The position numbers and the translations under genes were made by a program. The notes below the pieces were generated by a model. The model was not told the DNA's origin. It saw only the letters and a program-made list of their open reading frames with translations, and ran no database searches. Shown in pieces: positions 6,240 to 9,074 of a DNA stretch of 9,074 nucleotides. The DNA comes from Faecalibacterium sp. (GTDB lineage: Bacteria; Bacillota; Clostridia; Oscillospirales; Ruminococcaceae), in NCBI GenBank assembly GCA_020025795.1, contig JAHHRK010000063.1, forward strand, positions 1 through 9,074, read 5' to 3'. Each line of letters begins with the position of its first letter. Positions within the stretch are counted from its first letter, which is position 1.

Positions 6240-6276
6240 CCCGGCAAAACTGCCTTTCGCCGGGGATCATTCCCGG
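6240..6276 (-). promoter_or_regulatory. Leader RNA of the PAP2 operon with mutually exclusive hairpins
   Basis: Three complementary GC arms lie in the roughly 60-base leader: 6240-6245, 6259-6264 and 6272-6276. The middle arm can pair with the 3' arm in the minus-strand RNA (CCCGGC with GCCGGG), directly beside the AAAGGA ribosome binding site at 6234-6239. It can equally pair with the 5' arm (CCGGG with CCCGG), leaving that site clear. The folds exclude each other, which is the layout of a simple translational switch. No known riboswitch consensus is recognised. Confidence 0.4.
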
Positions 6277-6290
6277 TGATGCTGAAAGGT

Positions 6291-6319
6291 ATTGTAGCAC
6301 AGACAGCACCACTTGCACA
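6291..6319 (-). promoter_or_regulatory. Extended -10 promoter of the PAP2-DUF1294 operon
   Basis: On the minus strand, TGCTACAAT contains the -10 box TACAAT (6291-6296) with a TGn extension one base upstream. The -35 region is weak (TGCAAG, 6314-6319, 17-bp spacer), which an extended -10 can compensate for. The start would be near 6284. It overlaps the -35 box of the divergent HAD promoter. Confidence 0.6.
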
Positions 6320-6343
6320 AGCCGCGCCGGACGTGTACAATAG
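6315..6343 (+). promoter_or_regulatory. Promoter of the HAD phosphatase gene
   Basis: TTGCAC (6315-6320) and TACAAT (6338-6343) are separated by 17 bp, close to consensus. The start would be near 6350, giving a leader of about 34 bases. Its -35 box occupies the same bases as the -35 region of the divergent PAP2 promoter, so the two promoters cannot easily be used at once. Confidence 0.75.
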
Positions 6344-6383
6344 AGAAACACGCCATACCGCAACACAGAAAGGAACCATTGCT

Positions 6384-7283
6384 ATGCCCAAATCCCCTAT
6401 CCGTCTGATTGCTTATGATCTGGACGGCACCATGTTAAACAACGACAAAAAAATCTCTGAGGCCAACCTGGCTGCGCTGGCCGAAGCCCGTGCCAAAGGC
6501 TGCATTTTGCTGCCTTCAACCGGCCGCCCGCTGTGTATGCTGTACGGTCCCATTATCGAAGTACCGGGTGTGCGCTATGTATTGACCTCCAACGGCGCAG
6601 CTATCTGGGATATGGGCAGTGACCCTTATGCAGCGGTGCACAGCTGCCGCGGTGATTTGATGGGTACGCCGGAAGGCGAACTGCCTGCGGATGCACGTTG
6701 CCTTGCCCGTTCTCCCCTGTCTGTCAAAACCGCCATTACCGTCATCGACGCACTGCGCCCTTTCCTGCCGGGCGTTTTGAAGGTGTTCGTTTCCGGTAAG
6801 ATGCTGTATGAGCAGGAATGCTTTCAGTGGGAACAGGAAAACGGCAAAGTGGGCTTCCGCCACGAAGCAGGCCTTGCCGCCATCGTGCCCAGCTTGACCG
6901 AAGCGCTCCCTGCATGGGACGGACAAATCGAAAAGGTTTGTATGTTCTTCTCCACGGACGAAAAGCTCCAGCAGGCACGTCAGGTGCTGAACCAGCTTCC
7001 GGACATTGAAGTGGTACAGGGTGCGCCGGATAATCTGGAAGTCACCGCCCCCGGCGTAGATAAGGGCCTTGGCCTGGAAAAAGCCTGTGCTGCACTGGGT
7101 ATCGATCCTGCCTGCGCCCTTGCTATGGGCGACAGCGAAAACGACCTTGCCCTGCTGCGCCGTGCCGGCTTTGCCGGTGTGGTTGCCAATGGTTTCCCCG
7201 AAGCAAAAGCGCTGGCCAGCTATATTTCTCAGGCAGATAACGACCACGACGGCGCTGCCGAAATCATTCATCACTATCTCTGA
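6384..7283 (+). CDS. Cof-type HAD-IIB phosphatase
   Basis: This 299-residue cytoplasmic phosphatase belongs to the Cof/HAD-IIB branch, which usually acts on sugar phosphates, flavin or other small phosphorylated metabolites. Motif I is DLDGT with the nucleophile Asp12 and general acid Asp14. Motif II is STGR (45-48). Lys227 in GVDKGLGLE and motif III GDSEND (249-254) complete the active site. The C2B cap lies between about 85 and 195. The length and motif spacing are normal for the family. The start ATG at 6384-6386 has AAAGGA about nine bases upstream. An ATG in the same frame at 6276 lies upstream of the promoter and is rejected. It is a single-gene transcript with its own promoter and terminator. 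Its substrate cannot be named from sequence. Confidence 0.92.
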   Translation: MPKSPIRLIAYDLDGTMLNNDKKISEANLAALAEARAKGCILLPSTGRPLCMLYGPIIEVPGVRYVLTSNGAAIWDMGSDPYAAVHSCRGDLMGTPEGELPADARCLARSPLSVKTAITVIDALRPFLPGVLKVFVSGKMLYEQECFQWEQENGKVGFRHEAGLAAIVPSLTEALPAWDGQIEKVCMFFSTDEKLQQARQVLNQLPDIEVVQGAPDNLEVTAPGVDKGLGLEKACAALGIDPACALAMGDSENDLALLRRAGFAGVVANGFPEAKALASYISQADNDHDGAAEIIHHYL

Positions 7284-7290
7284 ACATAAC

Positions 7291-7329
7291 AAAAACGGCA
7301 CACAGAATTCGTTCTGTGTGCCGTTTTTT
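7291..7329. terminator. Strong bidirectional terminator between the HAD gene and dnaJ
   Basis: CGGCACACAGAA (7296-7307) pairs perfectly with TTCTGTGTGCCG (7312-7323) around a TTCG tetraloop. Five A on the left and six T on the right give U-tracts on both strands and further stem pairing. It begins seven bases after the HAD stop and lies 22 bases past the dnaJ stop, so it closes both convergent units. Confidence 0.95.
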
Positions 7330-7351
7330 ATTGTCTGATTCAGGGACGCAA

Positions 7352-8515
7352 TCAGCCGCCGAAGTGGTTCTTCAGATTTTTGAAGAAGCCTTTGCGCTTT
7401 TCGTAGTTGTCGTCCTTCATGGTTTCGTCGAACTTCTCCAGAGCTTCGCGCTGGTGGCGATTCAGCTTCTTGGGAATTTCCACTTCGCACTTGACGTACA
7501 TATCGCCGCGTCCGCGACCGTTTACATACTGGATGCCCTTGCCGCGCAGGCGGAAGGTCGTTCCGCTCTGGGTGCCTTCGGGAATCGTATATTCCACCTT
7601 GCCGTCCACGGTAGGTACTTCTACCTTTGCGCCCAAAACAGCCTGGCTGTAGGTAATGGGCAGGTTGACCCAGATATCGTAGCCTTCGCGCTGGAACAGG
7701 GTGTCCGGACGAACCGTAACCATTACGATTACATCGCCGTTGGGGCCGCCATTCTGGCCTGCATCACCCATGCCGCGCAGTGCAATGCTCTGATCATCAT
7801 CGATACCAGCAGGGATCGTGACCTCCAGACGCTTCTTCACGCCGACCTTGCCGCCGCCGTGGCACTTCTTACAAGGCGTCTTGATAATTTTACCCTTACC
7901 GCCACAGCGCGGGCAGGGCTGCTGGCTCTGCATCACGCCAAAGGGGGTACGCTGCTGGCGCACGGTGTAACCGCGGCCGCCGCAGTCCGGGCAGGTTTCG
8001 GGCGAAGTGCCCTTTTCTGCGCCGGTACCATTACATTCGGGGCAGGTATCCTGTCGGGTGATTTCCACATTCTTCTTGCAGCCGTGAACAGCCTCCTCGA
8101 AGCTCAAAATCACACGCACGCGGATGTCGGAACCCTTGCGGGGTGCGTTGGGGTTGGAGCGTCCGCCGCCACCAAAACCGCCGCCGAAGCCGCCGCCAAA
8201 GATATCGCCGAAGATATCGCCCAAGTCCCCAAAGCCGCCAAAGCCGCCGCCACCAAAGCCGCCGCCCTGGCCTGCGCCATAGTTGGGGTCTACACCGGCA
8301 AAGCCGAACTGGTCATACCGCTGACGCTTTTCCGGGTCGCTGAGCACCTCATTTGCTTCATTGATCTCCTTGAACTTTTCCTCAGCTTCTTTGTCGCCGG
8401 GGTTATAGTCCGGGTGATACTTCAGTGCCAGCTTGCGATATGCCTTTTTGATTTCATCGGCACTAGCGCCCTTCGCAACGCCAAGCACCTCATAGTAATC
8501 ACGTTTTTCTGCCAT
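7352..8515 (-). CDS. dnaJ: Chaperone protein DnaJ (class A J-protein, Hsp40)
   Basis: This 387-residue cytoplasmic co-chaperone stimulates the ATPase of DnaK and delivers unfolded substrates. The J domain (about 5-70) has the essential HPD at 34-36. The Gly/Phe-rich linker (about 79-118) includes DIFGDIF (100-106), a motif important in the DnaK cycle. The zinc-finger domain has all four CxxCxGxG repeats: CPECNGTG (158), CPDCGGRG (175), CPRCGGKG (201) and CKKCHGGG (215). The two C-terminal substrate-binding domains follow to about 350. It is full length, with every key residue present. The ATG has AAGGTGAG about seven bases upstream. It follows dnaK in the same direction with a 108-bp gap, the standard heat-shock gene order. 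No own promoter is obvious, so it is probably cotranscribed with dnaK. Confidence 0.97.
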   Translation of the reverse strand: MAEKRDYYEVLGVAKGASADEIKKAYRKLALKYHPDYNPGDKEAEEKFKEINEANEVLSDPEKRQRYDQFGFAGVDPNYGAGQGGGFGGGGFGGFGDLGDIFGDIFGGGFGGGFGGGGRSNPNAPRKGSDIRVRVILSFEEAVHGCKKNVEITRQDTCPECNGTGAEKGTSPETCPDCGGRGYTVRQQRTPFGVMQSQQPCPRCGGKGKIIKTPCKKCHGGGKVGVKKRLEVTIPAGIDDDQSIALRGMGDAGQNGGPNGDVIVMVTVRPDTLFQREGYDIWVNLPITYSQAVLGAKVEVPTVDGKVEYTIPEGTQSGTTFRLRGKGIQYVNGRGRGDMYVKCEVEIPKKLNRHQREALEKFDETMKDDNYEKRKGFFKNLKNHFGG

Positions 8516-8535
8516 ACACTCTCACCTTATAACGG

Positions 8536-8570
8536 GCAAATGCCGCCCCGGTTTCCGGAGCGGCCTTTGC
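8536..8570 (-). promoter_or_regulatory. Long intercistronic hairpin between dnaK and dnaJ
   Basis: An imperfect inverted repeat has three paired blocks (GCAAA/TTTGC, GCCGC/GCGGC, CCGG/CCGG), broken by two single mismatches, around a TTT loop. It sits 20 bases before the dnaJ start. No U-run follows it on the minus strand, so it is not a standard terminator. It may mark an RNA processing or decay boundary that keeps DnaK and DnaJ levels unequal. That role is an inference. Confidence 0.55.
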
Positions 8571-8576
8571 ACTATC

Positions 8577-8589
8577 GGGCAGCCTGCCC
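8577..8589 (-). promoter_or_regulatory. Small second hairpin in the dnaK-dnaJ gap
   Basis: GGGCA-GCC-TGCCC (8577-8589) is a perfect 5-bp stem with a 3-base loop, seven bases from the larger hairpin on its dnaK side. Together they leave little of the 108-bp gap unstructured. No promoter boxes of good quality are seen between them. Confidence 0.4.
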
Positions 8590-8623
8590 CATTAAGGACC
8601 GCCGCGCTTTCATTGTTCAGTTA

Positions 8624-9074
8624 TTAGACTTCCTTGAAGTCTGCGTCCACAACGCCGTCGTCAGCAGGGCCATTGTTCTGTGCACCTGCATCGGGGCCGG
8701 GCTGCTGTGCGCCGGCTGCCTGCTGTGCAGCAGCTGCTGCCTGGTACATCCGCTCGAACACCTTGCTCAGCTCTTCCTGCTTTGCCTTGATGTCCTCAAC
8801 GGTGCCGCTCTGAACAGCGGTCTTCAGGTCAGCCAGCTTTGCCTCAGCTTCGCTCTTCACGTCAGCGGGCATCTTGTCGCCGTTCTCCTTCAGCATCTTC
8901 TCAGTCTGGAAGACCATCTGGTCTGCGCCGTTGCGCAGGTCGATCTCTTCACGCTTCTTCTTATCGTCAGCAGCATACTGCTCAGCCTCGTGAACAGCCT
9001 TGTCGATATCGTCCTTGGACATGTTGGTGGAAGCAGTGATGGTGATGCTCTGCTCCTTGCCGGTGCCCAGATCC
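8624..9074 (-). CDS. dnaK: Chaperone protein DnaK, C-terminal part (cut by window edge)
   Basis: This is the 3' end of dnaK (Hsp70), about 149 residues visible. Its reading frame continues to the right edge at 9074, so the start is outside the window. The visible part begins in the substrate-binding domain (DLGTGKEQSITITAST, then NMSKDDIDKAV) and covers the helical lid (EAEQYAADDKKKREEIDLRNGADQMVF and the following helices). It ends in a low-complexity Ala/Gln/Gly tail closing with DADFKEV. The Met in NMSKDD could look like a start codon but is an internal residue of a conserved DnaK segment. Two stop codons stand in tandem (TAATAA). dnaJ follows, and the two proteins act together in protein folding and heat-shock response. 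Confidence 0.96.
   Translation of the reverse strand, partial: DLGTGKEQSITITASTNMSKDDIDKAVHEAEQYAADDKKKREEIDLRNGADQMVFQTEKMLKENGDKMPADVKSEAEAKLADLKTAVQSGTVEDIKAKQEELSKVFERMYQAAAAAQQAAGAQQPGPDAGAQNNGPADDGVVDADFKEV

Noticed and set aside
6516..7490. 324-codon minus-strand open frame across the HAD gene, terminator and dnaJ end
   Set aside because: It runs through a strong terminator and two well-supported genes. Its content is a composition effect.
8140..8280. Repeated GCC-rich triplets that look like a tandem repeat or short array
   Set aside because: They encode the Gly/Phe-rich linker of DnaJ, which is naturally repetitive.
8624..9022. A separate 132-residue gene starting at MSKDDIDKAV
   Set aside because: The frame stays open to the window edge and reads DLGTGKEQSITITAST before this Met, which is conserved DnaK sequence. 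It is the tail of dnaK.
1..9074. A defence, phage or mobile-element system
   Set aside because: No transposase, integrase, nuclease, toxin, direct-repeat array or terminal inverted repeat was found. The genes are core or metal-homeostasis functions.

Overview
The window looks like chromosomal DNA from a Gram-positive anaerobe of class Clostridia. The base composition is moderate to high GC. The evidence is strong AGGAGG-type ribosome binding sites, a two-gene SufC/SufB-like iron-sulfur operon of the kind found in anaerobes, a Cof-type HAD phosphatase, a DUF1294 protein, and a dnaK-dnaJ pair with a Gram-positive-style DnaK tail. An Oscillospiraceae/Ruminococcaceae-type gut bacterium is my best guess. 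The genus cannot be fixed from this sequence, and most genes are of known families.

Region 1 (1-3380, minus strand) is a compact four-gene metal-efflux operon. In transcription order it holds an ArsR/SmtB repressor with a complete alpha-5 zinc-site pattern, a free-standing 73-residue HMA metal-binding protein, a Zn/Cd-type P1B ATPase that lacks its own HMA domain, and a LytTR DNA-binding protein whose receiver domain has lost every residue needed for phosphorylation. A near-perfect promoter (TTGACA, 17 bp, TATAAT) is followed at the expected start site by a perfect 9-4-9 palindrome, the likely ArsR operator. A bidirectional hairpin terminator closes the operon.

Region 2 (3381-5290, plus strand) is a divergent operon of sufC and a sufB/sufD-like gene. 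It has its own promoter, a leader with two back-to-back hairpins, and a strong bidirectional terminator. No sufS, sufU or second scaffold gene is next to it, so it resembles the minimal SufCB-type (SMS) machinery.

Region 3 (5291-6314, minus strand) is a translationally coupled pair, a PAP2-type membrane phosphatase followed by a small DUF1294 membrane protein. Its promoter lies back to back with that of region 4, and its leader can fold into two mutually exclusive hairpins, one beside the ribosome binding site.

Region 4 (6315-7330, plus strand) is a single-gene unit for a Cof-type HAD-IIB phosphatase, ending in a long perfect hairpin terminator that also serves dnaJ.

Region 5 (7352-9074, minus strand) holds dnaJ and the 3' end of dnaK, which runs off the right edge. 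The 108-bp gap between them carries two hairpins but no U-run.

No transposon, CRISPR array, tRNA, rRNA or phage gene was seen. The least ordinary parts are the degenerate LytTR regulator fused into a zinc operon, the split HMA/ATPase exporter, and the switchable-looking leader upstream of the PAP2 gene.
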